From the NCBI RefSeq assembly GCF_003597395.2, contig NC_133773.1, positions 64,167,600 through 64,231,599 of the forward strand: a DNA stretch of 64,000 bases, given 5' to 3'. Position numbers and translations under genes: made by a program. Shown in pieces: positions 1 to 12,277 of the stretch. Origin of the DNA: Chelonoidis abingdonii (lineage: Eukaryota > Chordata > Testudines > Testudinidae). The stretch's first letter is position 1. The number at the start of each line of letters is the position of its first letter. The notes beneath the pieces were generated by a model. The model was not told where the DNA came from. It saw only the letters and a program-made list of their open reading frames with translations, and searched no databases.

Positions 1-48
1 TTACTTGTTTGAGGCAGGAAATTAGACTATAGATTCACCTTTTAGGAC

Positions 49-954
49 TGTCATAAACAGATTGTTAAGGGTTAATGTCTCTTCTACCTGAAAGGGTTAC
101 AAGCAGGGAACTGGAACGCCTGACCAGAGACCAATCAGGAGACAAGATACTTTTAAATTTGGGAGGAGGAAAGCTTTTGTGTGTGTTCTTTGTCCGTTGT
201 GTGTTCTTCTCTCGTGGGTGGGGTCTGAGAGAGACCAGACATTACTACAGGCTCTCTAAGTTTCTGTNNNNNNNNNNNNNNNNNNNNNNNNNNNNNNNNN
301 NNNNNNNNNNNNNNNNNNNNNNNNNNNNNNNNNNNNNNNNNNNNNNNNNNNNNNNNNNNNNNNNNNNNNNNNNNNNNNNNNNNNNNNNNNNNNNNNNNNN
401 NNNNNNNNNNNNNNNNNNNNNNNNNNNNNNNNNNNNNNNNNNNNNNNNNNNNNNNNNNNNNNNNNNNNNNNNNNNNNNNNNNNNNNNNNNNNNNNNNNNN
501 NNNNNNNNNNNNNNNNNNNNNNNNNNNNNNNNNNNNNNNNNNNNNNNNNNNNNNNNNNNNNNNNNNNNNNNNNNNNNNNNNNNNNNNNNNNNNNNNNNNN
601 NNNNNNNNNNNNNNNNNNNNNNNNNNNNNNNNNNNNNNNNNNNNNNNNNNNNNNNNNNNNNNNNNNNNNNNNNNNNNNNNNNNNNNNNNNNNNNNNNNNN
701 NNNNNNNNNNNNNNNNNNNNNNNNNNNNNNNNNNNNNNNNNNNNNNNNNNNNNNNNNNNNNNNNNNNNNNNNNNNNNNNNNNNNNNNNNNGTCCCCAGGG
801 AAGGTTGGGGAGGTCAGAGTGCCCCAAAACACTATATTTTTGGGTGGTGGCAGTGCTATCAGATCTAAGCTGGTAATTAAGCTTAGAGGATTCATGTGCT
901 AGTATCTCATTTTCTGAACTCTAAGGTTCAGATCTGAGAAGGAATGCTATGACA
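49..954 (+). mobile_element. Solo LTR, family C, copy 1 (interrupted by assembly gap)
   Basis: The element starts TGTCATAAACAG and ends CTATGACA, so it has TG...CA ends inside a short TGTCA/TGACA inverted repeat, as LTRs do. The flanks AGGAC (44-48) and AGGAC (955-959) are a perfect 5-bp target-site duplication. The left part, with the block around GGTTAATGTCTCTT, and the right part, with GGTAATTAAGCTTAGA, both match reverse-strand copies at 31070-31845 and 37474-38464. The middle is missing in the N run at 268-790. I see no internal retroviral sequence beside it, so it reads as a solo LTR. The 5-bp duplication fits many Gypsy elements and some endogenous retroviruses; the superfamily is not resolved. 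Confidence 0.85.
268..790. other. Assembly gap (run of N)
   Basis: 523 consecutive undetermined bases lying wholly inside the solo LTR. Any reading frame crossing it is meaningless. Confidence 1.
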
Positions 955-959
955 AGGAC

Positions 960-3900
960 ATTTGAAGATACACTATTTACATAATTGTAAAGTATAAAAG
1001 AACTATGAAAAGTCACTTGCAAGGTATTTCCAGCACCAATGTACATTTTTATTTTAAAATGTATTCATGGATAATTTCAATTTCCTTTTAAAATTTGATA
1101 AGTAATCAGACATGCTAAAACTTAAAAGTACTGTTCCAACTTTCCTTTAAGAAATATTCATTCTTGTTCCCTAAAATGGAGAGTAACGTTGCCAACATAA
1201 TTATTTTCCTTTTTGAAATTGCTAGTGTGACATACTGTAGAAAAAAACAGAGGCGAATTTTACAGTCCAGGACTCCTAAAACTCCAGCATATTTCTTCCA
1301 GGGTATTGCAGCACTTCAAAAAATAAAAATAGAAAAGTGAATGTATTTATTCACTTTTTCTACCAATGGTTATTGTATTGTGAATAATTTATATAGGCTT
1401 TATGGAGTTTAATAACTATAAAATTACATATTTATAAAGGTCCTGTGTCATTGTAAAATGTGTGCTAATTTAAATTGAGTAGATATGCTTAAAAGTCAGG
1501 CCACTGTAGGCCATCAAAATTTCATCTTGTTTCACTTAGAATAGGCTGGGACAGAATTTCATTTTCCACTATCTTCAGAGACTCTTCCATATCCTTTTCC
1601 ATATATCTAAAGAAATTTACAAAACACAAAGCAGAAGTCAGGGATTATAAAACTATGGCAATAAGGTCCACTGAAACCCATCCTAACTGTGGGAAACCTG
1701 TTGTTTCATTCCTAGTACTATAAAAAAATACCGTTATAATTTTTCCTTCCAGGGCATTAAAAATAAATTCAATTTACACTCAGGTTTACACAAATTAATA
1801 CAGAGCATCTTTCAGGTGTTTTTATATTGATGGCACTATGGTACATAAAATTAAGAGTGTCTAGTTTGCATCTATTGCCTTTCAGTAATTACAATATTAG
1901 TCTTTGTAGACTGTACAATTGAACATTGAGTCTTTGTTCTAGTAGTCAAAGTCTAGATAAATTCTCCACACAAGTTTTCAGCATCCAAAAGAGTAGTTTT
2001 ATTGGGTACATTTTCTGTTATGACAGTTGACTCAATTAATATGTATTACAAATAGATGAAGACTAAGTTCTTCTTTGAGTGGGTGTCCACATGGCTTTTC
2101 TCTTGGTGCACCATGTATGCAAGATCAGATTCTTTTGGTCAGCACTGTTCACTGGGACCACTCTCACTGCTGATGGGATCTTGGATAGTGTCCGTAAATG
2201 CTACTGGAATATAATCATATAATTGAGATGATCAAGTTAAACAGATTTACAAAATAACAATAGAGAAGTTGAAAAATGTGAGGGAGAACACACAGCTTAG
2301 GGGATTGAAAATGGAATATGGAAGCTTTCAAGTCTAAATCAAAAGCTAAATTATGGCTCTTGAAATTAAGAGAAACACTCAGGTGGGGAGGTAGAGATGG
2401 TTATAATGAGCATCACATAGAACACCAATTAGAGATGCTGGCCAAAACTTCAAACCTGTGCCTACAGTGGCCTGACTTTCTTTCTCAGCACCTCTGAAAA
2501 TCAGGCTCCCATTTATTTCAATAAATGCCACACATCTGTGTGAGGCAGGGGCAGACACAATGCCCCCAGAAGTGTATTATGTCTTGGTGTGCAGTATCAC
2601 TTGCTAAAGCTAGTCAAAAGCATTTTCTCGACGCTACCGTGTGCGAGTATTGGGGAAAGGAGATCACCCCGCATAGGCTACCTAGCCATGCTCTCTGTGG
2701 AATGTGCAGTATTCCTTGGCATCCTACTGGCACCCATTCATTTCACTAGGAAGTGGAAGCAGTAGCACTGTGGGTGTAATATTGAGAAGAATATCTATGA
2801 GCCCTCTCTGCTCACTGGCACAGGAGCAATGGTAAATTGGGCGGGAACAGATAAAATCCAGCACATTTGTGACAATGACAAGACACCTGCCAAACAATCA
2901 TCTCTTTGATGGTTTGATTTGAATTGATGATCTCCCCCAGTTGTAAGTGGGCATGTGGCCAATTGAAACACATTGCCACCATTAGTACTTATCCATATCA
3001 TAGGGCTGTGCATGGGGATTACTGAAAATACTATTTAAGTTAAACTGACTTAATTGTAGGGCCCTACAATTATCAGTTTCACCAGCTATGAACAAGGGAT
3101 GAAGTACCCTAGCTGTAGAAAGTCAACCCTGAAGGGGGTTGTAGCAGCAGCAGCAGCAGCAGGAGGAAGCAGCCCCTTGCCAGGGGCCTGGAAAAGCTAG
3201 TGTAGCCCCCAAAGTAGGCAGCATTAGCCAGAGAGGGATAGTCGCTACATCCCCCAGGCAGACTCCACCAACAGGGCTGCAGTGGAGCACAATCTGGCCC
3301 ATTCACCCTCCCTTAGGTTGGCTATGGTAAACCTAGATCATTGCTTGGACAGCATCTTGATGACATATAGCATTATGTAAGCATTATATGACCATATCTC
3401 CCTGCTCTCCCACCTTTGGTGCTGGGGAGAGTTGCCTTAACGGTTTGGCAAAGAGAGACAGTGAGGTCTCTGCAAAGTGAAATTTGTAATGATCAGTGAT
3501 CATGATTCAGCATAAATAAAACTTACTAAATAAGAATATATAAACACCCTTACAAAAAACAAACTACTTTCAAAACTGTGAATGGTGCTGGTGTCTTTCT
3601 CAATTGAAGGTTGCCTCTTTACTTTTATTTCCCAGCAGGAGCACTAGTTTGATGATTTAGAGCAGGGCACAGAGAGTTCTTCACTCACAACCTTGATTTA
3701 GCAAGGTAACGCAGCTATTCACCTGCTTTAATTAATGCACATGCTTTAAGAATCTTGCTGAGTCAGGCCCTAAACTCCTTAGGAGACTTCCTAATTCTAG
3801 TAAGGTACACTTTTATTTGGTTATTTTGTAATTAAAAAAAAATTACCACTATTAAATTAACCAAAATATGTTTAAAGGAGGTAACTACTTTACAATATTT

Positions 3901-5619
3901 TTGTCGTAATAACATAGTCAGCCCATGGTTTTATGTTCAGTCAGTAATGATACTTTCCTTTTTTATTATATTTCAAACACTGTTAAAGTTCAGAGTGATT
4001 CACGTAGCTTTGTAACTAGATGTGATTATTAGAATATCATTTAGTCCATGCTACTGTTGTGTACTCTCTCTCTCTCTTTTTTTTTAAAGTCACGATCAGT
4101 TCAGCTTGAGGAAGGTCTTTATTTTGCCTGAAACAGTTTTCCCATTTCTATTTACAATTGGCTGCAGACTGAGTAAGCCTGTAGACCAAATTACCCTGTC
4201 TTTCTGAGAAATATTTTCTCAAGCTCAGGCATATAGCACATTGGTAGAGTGTTGTGACGGGGGACACTGCTGTTTATTTTGTGGACAGAGGAATTTAGAC
4301 TCCAACTCTGTCTATACAGCCTTCTTTCATATGGTACTAAATTCAGGTTAGAGTAAGGAAAACAAAATGTGAGCCATCTCCTTTACAAAAGTTTTTAGCA
4401 CTACCACCCATTTCTAAGTGTTCAAGGAAACAAAGAACTTGAATGTTCTGAACAATAGGAGTGTAAATAGGGGAAAAACATGTCTGAAGGAGAGGAAATA
4501 CGGATTTTTATGGACCTTGATCAATTCACAAGAGTACAGATAAAAAAAAAGGAGCAATCCAGGAGCCTCTACATCATGCACTCACTCACACACTTCAACT
4601 TATTCAAATTCTGTTTAACAGTTTCCTGTTTTGCTTTGAAGTGGCACACTATACAAAGGAAGGTGCAGAATCGAAGAGTCCATTTGTCAATTCAGTGAGT
4701 TTATTTAGAATGCCATTTGAAAGGGAAAGAGAAATGAGGCACACAGTATAAGTTATAACTTATAGTTGTAGTGGTAATATTTTTTCAGACACAAAAAGAC
4801 TGAAGGAGAAAAGGTTCTTTTCTGATATTAAATATTTTGTTAAATACGTAAAGGTTTGGTGTTCAGAGAAGGAGTAAAAAACTTTAATGCTTCTTCCAAG
4901 TTCACCATTCCAATCCTGTGTGCATTCACACAGATATTGTATACAGCAAAATCCAATAGCTCTATTTAGTTCAATATAAGCAAACTCTATAGTGTAAAAA
5001 TCCTACCCACATGACAAAATAGAAATCTCTAAACTATCTGCAAACTTGCAGGCATACTGAGTTGCTGGCTAAATCAGTTTTAGGTAATCAACATATTTCT
5101 AACTAAAACAAACAGCACAAAATAATCTTCTAATGTAAGAGTGCTTTACATATTTTTGCATATTAAGCAAATATTTTCTTATGGGAATAATGATGGACGT
5201 TAGACTTAATATATCATGATTCCATAACGACCCAGTACTAATAGTCTATGATAATTTGTTTATGGACCATGTTTTCTGAATTGTGTATAATTTTTATTTT
5301 GCACAATGTTGTAATTAAGAAACAAACAAGGAGGAAAAAAACCTCATTTTATATGGAAATGTAAAAGTCTCTTTAATAAGCTCAGTTTATATATTAGAAG
5401 ATTCATGTTTAAATCATATTCTGAATCATAATTTTAAATCAAGAAGATGGAGTAGGTTTGTCTAACAGTCCAGTAGCAACTGTTCCAAGAGCAACTGTCA
5501 GATGATGAAAAGCAGAAGGTTGTGGAGGAATTCTAGTCCTAGCATAAGCAGGGCCCATATCCAGGGCTAACTTGGCAATGTAGCTGCTACTCTTTTACAA
5601 TTTCTATTAATAAAGTCAA
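960..5619. other. AT-rich stretch without recognisable gene
   Basis: I find no coding domain, RNA gene or clear mobile element here. Open frames are short (below about 75 codons) and low in complexity. The only notable items are a short AGC microsatellite near 3143 and a CT/T-rich run near 4065-4086. Ancient decayed repeats below visual detection are likely. Confidence 0.5.
3143..3162. repeat. (AGC)n microsatellite
   Basis: About seven AGC/CAG units in a row. Read on the reverse strand it gives a poly-leucine run in a chance frame, which is not evidence of a gene. Confidence 0.85.
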
Positions 5620-5742
5620 GTATCAGAGGGGTAGCCGTGTTAGTCTGGATCTGTAAAAGCAGCAAAGAGTCCTGTGGCACCTTATAGACTAACAGAAGTA
5701 TTGGAGCATAAGCTTTCATGGGTGAATACCCACTTGGTTAGA
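5620..5742 (-). mobile_element. Penelope-like element 3' end fragment
   Basis: On the reverse strand this is the terminal part of the PLE family seen in full at 21475-23619: the block ending TTAGTCTATAAGGTGCCAC, the GCAGC segment, then the unique tail ending in CTCTGATAC. The hammerhead-like core is present but decayed (the CTGANGA box reads CTAACCA; GAAA is kept). There is no coding sequence. It is severely 5'-truncated or is only a remnant of an inverted terminal copy. Confidence 0.85.
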
Positions 5743-6811
5743 CTGTCTAGGTGGAAACTAAAGATCTTATGGAAATTTTGACATGAATAGGCCCATCTTC
5801 TGTATGTGAGACAATATTTCTTTTCTTATTAAAATGACTCTAATTAGAGATTGTTGAATGTTTGGCTCTACTTTGGAGTTTAGCTGATAAATACTTTGAA
5901 CCCCAAACTGAATCACATTGCAACATTATTACTGTGTTATGGTATTCATCATCTATGATTTCAACTATGTATCTCTCTTGGTTACAGGAGAAGTTGTTCT
6001 TTAGATCCCATTTAGTCCTTCTTTGGTTGTACCCCTGCAGTGGCAGGCATGGCTTTCTGCACTTCTCTTGCGGGGGAGCTTATGGTCCGTCCACTCTAGG
6101 AATGGACATTAGATGGAAGCTTCCCTGTTTTCCAGTTGTGTTAACATGACAGGCCCAACTGCATTTGGGACCTTTTCCTCCAGAGACCTGCAACAGTGAA
6201 CTGATTAAAGTGACTCAAAAGCAGCTTCTTCAGCACTGTTTATTCATTCCCTCAAAGGTACAAAGTACACAAATCAAAGGCTAAAAATGATAAGGGTTGA
6301 TAAGCATATTTCCCCTTTTTAACCTTTCTTTGCTAGCTTTGGTGAATTCACTGCAGCCCAGTTATCCCCATCTCTGTGTTGGAAGAAACAGCCTGTCCTG
6401 CCCTGCTGTGGTTTCTATGGCTCTTTCTTTGTCAGACTCCTATCCAGCTGCTCCTGACAACCCACTCACTTCTTCTTTGAGGCCCAGGACCCTTTAGTGG
6501 ATTCATATCCTCTTTGAACAGGGAATATTGAATAGGGTCCAGCCTGTGAAGGGTAAATCTTGCTGGCTTGGATGGCTCCAGGCAGGGGCATCCCCCTGTT
6601 AATAGTGGCCCCCATTGTTCTTTGGAGGAGCCTTATCTCTATCACATTTCATTTCCTGTTTGCTTCCCTCCCTAAAAGCCTCCTTTGATTTAGCTCTATG
6701 CAGTCAGGTAAACTGAGATGCATATGATATTTATAAAAACAATACACATAACTCACTCATTCCTCACATCAGCTGTCCAGATTCTTATATGGTGCTCATA
6801 ATCATTGTATC
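5743..6811. other. Unannotated stretch
   Basis: No recognisable gene or repeat. Two short open frames (about 95 and 66 codons) match no family I know and show no domain features. Confidence 0.45.
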
Positions 6812-6813
6812 TC

Positions 6814-7060
6814 TGGGCTTGACTACATTTAAAACATTGCAGTGGTGCAGCTGCAGTGCTTCAGTAAATATGCTATCTATGCCAATGGGCGGTCTTCTCC
6901 CATCAGTGCAGGTACTCCACCTCCTTGAGAGATAATAGTTAGGATGACTGGAGGATTGTCCCTCGACCCTGTGCTGTCTATACTGGGAGGGTTAGGTCAG
7001 GTTTAACTGCATTGCTTAGGGGAGGGGATTTTTCATGCCCCTGAGCAACATAGTTATACT
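6814..7060. mobile_element. Truncated non-autonomous DNA transposon (MITE-like)
   Basis: Starts with GGGCTTGACTACATT and ends in a segment containing CCCTGAGCAACATAG. Both blocks resemble the family seen at 36084-36662 (TGTCTACAC start; TGTCGCTCAGGG segment near the other end). It is non-coding. The right terminal repeat appears lost, so the end is approximate. Confidence 0.55.
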
Positions 7061-7090
7061 GAATTCACTTATAATAAATAAAAGTAAGTA

Positions 7091-7279
7091 ATTGGAGATA
7101 TACCAATCTCCTAGAACTGGAAGGGACCATGAAAGGTCATGGAGTCCAGCCCCCTGCCTTCATTAGCAGGACCAAATACTGATTTTTGCCCTAGATTCCT
7201 AAGTGGCCCTGTCAAGGATTGAGCTCACAACCCTGGGTTTAGCAGGCTAATGTTCAAACCACTGAGCTATCCCTCCCCG
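7091..7279 (-). mobile_element. tRNA-derived SINE
   Basis: Read on the reverse strand, it opens with GGGAGGGATAGCTCAGTGG, a good Pol III A box, followed by the B box GGTTGTGAGCTCAATCC (reverse complement at 7216-7232). Behind the promoter lies an unrelated body ending in the CR1-like string GGTCCCTTCCAGTTCTAGGA, which suggests mobilisation by CR1 machinery. The tRNA-like head has lost cloverleaf pairing and acceptor-stem signals, so this is a SINE and not a tRNA gene. A related copy lies inside the LTR near 45.8 kb. Confidence 0.85.
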
Positions 7280-7335
7280 GTGTAGATCAGGCTTTAGCAC
7301 CACACTTAGTACAGCCGGTCTTCCAGATTTAGAGC

Positions 7336-8008
7336 CAGGGCTGGTGCAACCATTTAGGCGGACTAGGTGGTTGCCTAGGGTGCCGAGATTTGGGGGCGCC
7401 AAAAAGCACGCCCCAATTTTTTTTTAAATGGTTGAGCAGCCCTGCTGCTAGGACAGAGAGGGAGTCTGAGCTGCCAGCGGCAGCTGGCAGCCCTGGGTGT
7501 CCCCTGGGTCAGGGCTCTGCCACGGCAGCTGGCAGCCCAGGGGCCCCCTGAATCAGGGCACCGCCGTGGAAGCCGGCAGCCCAAGGGGTCCCCTGGCCCA
7601 GGGAAACCCAGGGCTGCCGGCTGCTGCGGAGGCACTCTGATCCTGGGTCAGGGCGCCGCCGCTGCAGCTGGCAGCCCAGGGTGTCCCCTGGGTCAGGGCG
7701 CCGCCGCGGCAGCCGGCAGCCCAGGAGCCCCCTGGGTCAGGACACCGCCGGAGGGGGCAGCAGGAAGCTCCCGTGGAGCTGCCGCAGTGGCGCCTGCGGG
7801 CGGTCCGCTGGTCCGCGGCTCAGATGGAGCTGCTGTAGTCGTGCCTGCGGACAGTCGGCTGCTCGCGCGGCTCCGGTGGACCGCCCACAGGCACAGCGGA
7901 CCCTCCGCAGGCACCACTGTGGCAGCTCCACCGGAGCCGCGGGACCAGCGCGCAGGGTGGCGAAATTGCCGTCCACCTAGGGTGCTCAAAACCTTAGCAC
8001 CGGTCCTG
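7336..8008. mobile_element. GC-rich non-autonomous hAT-like DNA transposon
   Basis: The ends are imperfect inverted repeats: CAGGGCTGGTGCAA at left and, reversed, CAGGACCGGTGCTAA at right. They are flanked by TTTAGAGC (7328-7335) and TTTAGAGA (8009-8016), a 7/8 match to an 8-bp duplication, the length typical of hAT transposons. The interior is strikingly GC- and CpG-rich, with repeated variants of CGGCAGCC and CCTGGGTCAGG and internal inverted repeats. It encodes no transposase. The many overlapping open frames on both strands reflect GC content, not genes. Confidence 0.75.
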
Positions 8009-8016
8009 TTTAGAGA

Positions 8017-9525
8017 ACTGATGTCAGGAAAGAGCAGAACATCTGGATGAGACCCATAGCAGCACCCATCAAATGGGTCAGCACTGCAGTGGTTACTCTT
8101 CTACTTGCTTTCTATAGATGGGCTTCCATTCGAACGGCTTCTCTGGTTTAATGGCTTGATCGAATGGTATAATCATGGCTTTCATTTTACTATTCTGTTT
8201 TGTTGCTCCCAAAAAGTAATGCTAAAGAAGGAACTAAACTACTTTCTATTATAAGAATTATTTTTATAGTGCAGAAAATATATTTTCTTATAGCCATTTC
8301 TTTCCCTGATCAAATGGCAGTGTCTTTTAATTTCAATGATGTTATTACACTATAATGAATAATATCATTGTCCAGGGTGGATACGGTTCTTAAGGGAAAT
8401 CAGATATTAAGTGGGTAGGAATCAAAAGTATAAGATATTGTGTGTTGATACCAAAATCAGCATTCCAACACACTACATGGCATATGAAGAGAGAGCTCAT
8501 CTATCTACATTTGGTATTTTTATAATGCTTTTTTAATATTGTAATAGACCTGTGATTCAAGGATGGAGCAGATGAAGATGCATTTGTATAACAGAAAACT
8601 GGCCTATACTGCTAATATAAAATATGGTGTTTAAGAGAGTATTATTCTATAAATATGGACACTTGTTAATTATCACTAGTAGTATTCATCAGTCTAAAAA
8701 GTAAATGAATAAATTTCAACTTCAGTGGAGTTACTCTAGATTTGCCCTAATGTAAGTGAGAGAATAATTTGACTCTATATTTTTTATATTTAGCCATAAT
8801 GATCGCAACACTGGTACATGATTCATGTCTGCAGTGTTGTGAATATGATTCCCCTTAATTAAGGTAGTTCATAGACCAGCAATGTGAGAATACAAAGGGT
8901 TGTTCAGTATAATTTTAACTTTTGATTAGAATGGGAGGATCCCAAAATTAAATGTCTTAGAAATATTTGTGAACAAGCCATCTAGGACAAACTTTGCAAC
9001 ATAACAGATACCTATCCTTCAATTCAAACATCTCCCTCAGTATCTCTGTTTCTTTTTGCTCATGCTTTCCTTTTTACAGTTTGATTAAAAATCTGAAATA
9101 GCCTTTCAGGAGAAGGATATGCAACAATGTGGGTCAGTTCCATTTACTAACTTTATTCAAAGCATGGTATAAATCTGACTATAATGTTTACTAGCAGCAG
9201 TTGATTATGCTGGCCTTCATATATACACCTACACTGTGTGATTTGCACTTCCAAGGTTATTCCTAGGTGGCTTTGACTCAGGAACATGGGCCAGATTTTC
9301 TATTGTATTATAAGGCCCTTTTGCAGTACCCAGGTGGTGCAAACGGACCACAGTCTGGCCACGAATCCTCAACAGAGGGTTCCCTGTTGCAGGAGAGCTC
9401 CTTGCTAGTACAAGTGTGCTATACTTAGACCTCAGGGCTGTGGTATCCACATGTGGCATAGGCGGCAGGAAGGGGATGTGGCAAAGCAGAGCTCATGACT
9501 CCAATCCTTCACTAATGTAGGGTCC
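8017..9525. other. Unannotated stretch
   Basis: AT-rich sequence without a recognisable gene, RNA gene or repeat apart from probable unrecognised old repeats. Confidence 0.45.
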
Positions 9526-9647
9526 TGTAGTGAGGTGGTGGGATACCCCACAGCCCTGTTGAGGGACAAACCTCCCCCAACCCCGCTGTGAGCGGAGCCG
9601 CTGGGTCCTACGCCCTTCCCTCAGAGGTCACGGCGCAGACCTGGAAG

Positions 9648-9655
9648 TATAAAAG
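9648..9655 (+). promoter_or_regulatory. TATA box of repeat unit A
   Basis: TATAAAAG preceded by CTGGAAG. The same CTGGAAGTATAAA context is conserved in the reverse-strand copy near 44.44 kb, which argues that it is the element's own Pol II promoter. Whether it is used is unknown. Confidence 0.6.
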
Positions 9656-10168
9656 TGGACCTGCAGAGCTCAGTAGGAGGCCAGCCACCGCCGGGACCAG
9701 ACGTCTGCAGCCGCTGCCAGCTGGAGCTCACACCCTACCAGTCGAGCCTGCCTCGCGCCCGCTACCCCGAGGAGGACTGGCTGAGCCTGCCTCGCACCTG
9801 CTACCCCAAGGAAGAGCCTAGCCTGCCTCTTGCCAGCTACCCTGAGGAGCCACTGAGCCCACCCTCGAACACTTACCCAGAGGAGCCGATGGTGTTTGAG
9901 ACCACTGGTGACGCTACGACGACTCAGGTACCCGACAAGGAGGAGAGTGAAAGTAGCCCGGGGGCAGCTGACCCCAGTCTGGCTGCAGCACTGCCAGAGC
10001 CAATGTCAATGTGTTGCGGCCAGGATCCCCACTGACAGCAGTGAGTCTTTGCCACTGCTAGGGCTCCGGGCAGGGATAAAGTGGAGTGGCAGGGCCTGCA
10101 TCCCCCCTGCCACCCCTCTAGGGGTGGCAGACTCCCCCTTTTCCCTGGCCTGAGGAGGCCGAAACCTA

Positions 10169-10335
10169 CTATTGCTGCTCAGCCCGTCCCGAGGGCCTGA
10201 GCATGACTCAGTGTTTGTTGCCCCATTCTGACCTAGGGCTGGGTTTAAGACTATTACTGCTCAGCCCTGCCTGAGGGCCTGAGCATCCTGACTCAGTGTT
10301 TGTTGCCCCACCCTGACCTAGAGCCAGGCTTAAGA
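10169..10335 (+). repeat. Tandem duplication of ~82-85 bp
   Basis: Two successive versions of one segment, each beginning CTATT(G/A)CTGCTCAGCCC and containing GACTCAGTGTTTGTTGCCCC. The sister unit near 43.9 kb has only one version, so the duplication arose within copy A or its sublineage. Confidence 0.8.
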
Positions 10336-10388
10336 CTATTGGTAGCGAGGCGGTGGGATACCCCACAGCCCCACTGAGGGACAAACCA

Positions 10389-11169
10389 CGGCCGAGCCAC
10401 CTTACAGGTCCATTAAAGACCCTACTCAAGTGGCACAACTCAGAGCATTGGAGTAGTTGTTCTAAGATGCATCTGACCTGGGCCCAACACTGTGAATCAA
10501 GGCACTATGACAAGCTCTGTGATGTTCCCATCTCTCTTCTGCACTAAGCAGAGCTCTGTCTCAGGAGAGAATCTACTCCATTTGTTTTTCTTAGTTATAC
10601 TCAAGACTTTTGAATAGAAAGTACTAGCACTATAGGAAAAGTATCTCATCGTTTTATCCTTCACAGTGTTCTCAGTTTCAGTACTGCTCTGGGAAAGGGT
10701 TTAGTGGGCAGGGAAAGCAGCCAGCTGTTCAATATGAGAGGGTGTAATCAGACTTGTAGGTGTCATTGTGCAAATTCAGAGAAGCTGTGAATCACCAAAG
10801 GCTATATAGCTTCTGATTGCAGCTGTTCCTCCTGCACACTCATCTTAGCCACCTGACTAACAACTTCAGTTTCACTCCTCCTTATAAGTGGGTAGGAAAA
10901 TGGAGCTTTAGGAAAGGGACTAGGCAAGGTTGAATAAATGATTTTTCTCTTTGAGAGAGTATTTACAATGGTTCACAATTTATTTTAATAATGTTGTGCT
11001 TAAGAGGCTGATTGAAAGCTACGTAGACAAAAACAAAGTTCTGTATATGATTTCATGGCAGACTGATAAATATTTGTAGAATATTTCTGTTATGTGAAAC
11101 AGTTCTCTGTTGTAGACTCGGAGCCAGCAAGATGAGACTGGGATGTAAAATGGTCCTTTAACTGGAGAT
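10389..11169. other. Unannotated stretch
   Basis: No gene or clear repeat recognised. Confidence 0.45.
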
Positions 11170-12277
11170 TGTGATGGGTTGGATCACAGAAACCCCCTTG
11201 GGAACTACCAGCTGATGTGCCAAGACTACTTCTGCCCCTGCTTTCCTGCCCTGGCAGCTTAGGACTTCAGTGTCCTGCCTGGTTTGAGCCAGACCTGCTA
11301 GCCTGCTGCAAACCCAGACTCAGGGTTTGAACCACATCCCCTAACAGCTGTAGGTTTAACTGAAAACAGCTTACAGAACTGTTCCTGTCATTACCACTCA
11401 GAAATCCAGCTCCCAATGGGGTCCAAACCCCAAATAAATCCGTTTTACCCTGTATAAAGCTTATTTAGGTGTAGGGGCAGGATTTTATAATTGTACTATG
11501 AGAATTAATGTATGATTTGATTTCATCCTGCCAGCCACCCTTTTTGAATAGAAGAAAGGAATGACCCTCTGGCACACTGGTAGAAACGCATCTTACAGAC
11601 TGCCAGTGTCTGTACTGACCTTAGGCAGGGAAAGACTAGAACAATCCTTATGACTGATTATGGTCACCCTTTTGTTTTAGGATAAGTTATAATGTCTACT
11701 ATGGTTTCCTCTATCTATTATAAATTAGGCACTCTAGTTAAATATACATTTCTTTGTTTTAAGATTTAGTAAGTAAGAGACAGGATCTTGTATTGTGTCT
11801 GTGTTGAGAAGATTAGAGGAATGTTGAAGGCCTGGGCCTCACTGTGAATTGTTTTAGTTATGAAACTTAGCTAGGTTTAGTTTACAATGCCTTTTCTTGC
11901 TCAACTTAAAAACTGCTGTATACCTGTAAAAGATCGTTTGTGTAAATGAGGAATGTATGCATGAGGAAAAGATAAGGTGTGAAGGCCATTGTTATAGCCA
12001 AATGGTCAATGAAGAAGGAGTGAAGAGACTTAATGACACCAGAGACCATCAATGTTCATCCATAATTAAGGAAGGGCAGATTGATGACCCTGAGGTGAAG
12101 GCTAGCACTCCTAAGGACAGGACAATGGATTAAATCGAAACCAAGGACAGGATGACCCCCTTGGAGATGTTTTTGAATGTTTACATAAAAAGATACCACC
12201 AATTAAGGAGTAACAGGTCATAAACTGCAAAAAGAACAGGAGTACTTGTGGCACCTTAGAGACTAACAAATTTATTA

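Larger units (their letters stand above)
9526..10388 (+). mobile_element. TATA-bearing LTR-like repeat unit, copy A
   Basis: A GC-rich unit whose first ~46 bases (GTAGTGAGGTGGTGGGATAC and following) recur near its end (from 10342), so it has short direct terminal repeats. A TATAAAAG box lies about 120 bases in. Downstream is a frame open to 10035, with repeated Tyr-Pro-(Glu)-Glu motifs and a C-terminus ending CCGQDPH; it lacks a convincing ATG. The reverse-strand unit at 43735-44576 shares the TATA position, the GAGCTCAGTA block, the same frame end and the terminal direct repeat. It is best read as an LTR or terminal region of a retroelement; the superfamily is unknown. Confidence 0.65.

Noticed and set aside
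75..902. Open frames spanning the start of the window
   Set aside because: They cross 523 unknown bases inside a solo LTR; the openness is produced by N codons.
3109..3306. A reverse frame with a poly-leucine run resembling a signal peptide
   Set aside because: The run is the translation of an AGC microsatellite.
7216..7279. A possible tRNA gene (A and B boxes on the reverse strand)
   Set aside because: There is no cloverleaf or acceptor stem, and the box pair belongs to a SINE with a CR1-like tail; a second copy sits near 45.8 kb.
7681..8050. Several overlapping Arg/Pro/Gly-rich frames on both strands
   Set aside because: They lie inside a GC-rich hAT-like element; low stop density follows from GC content.
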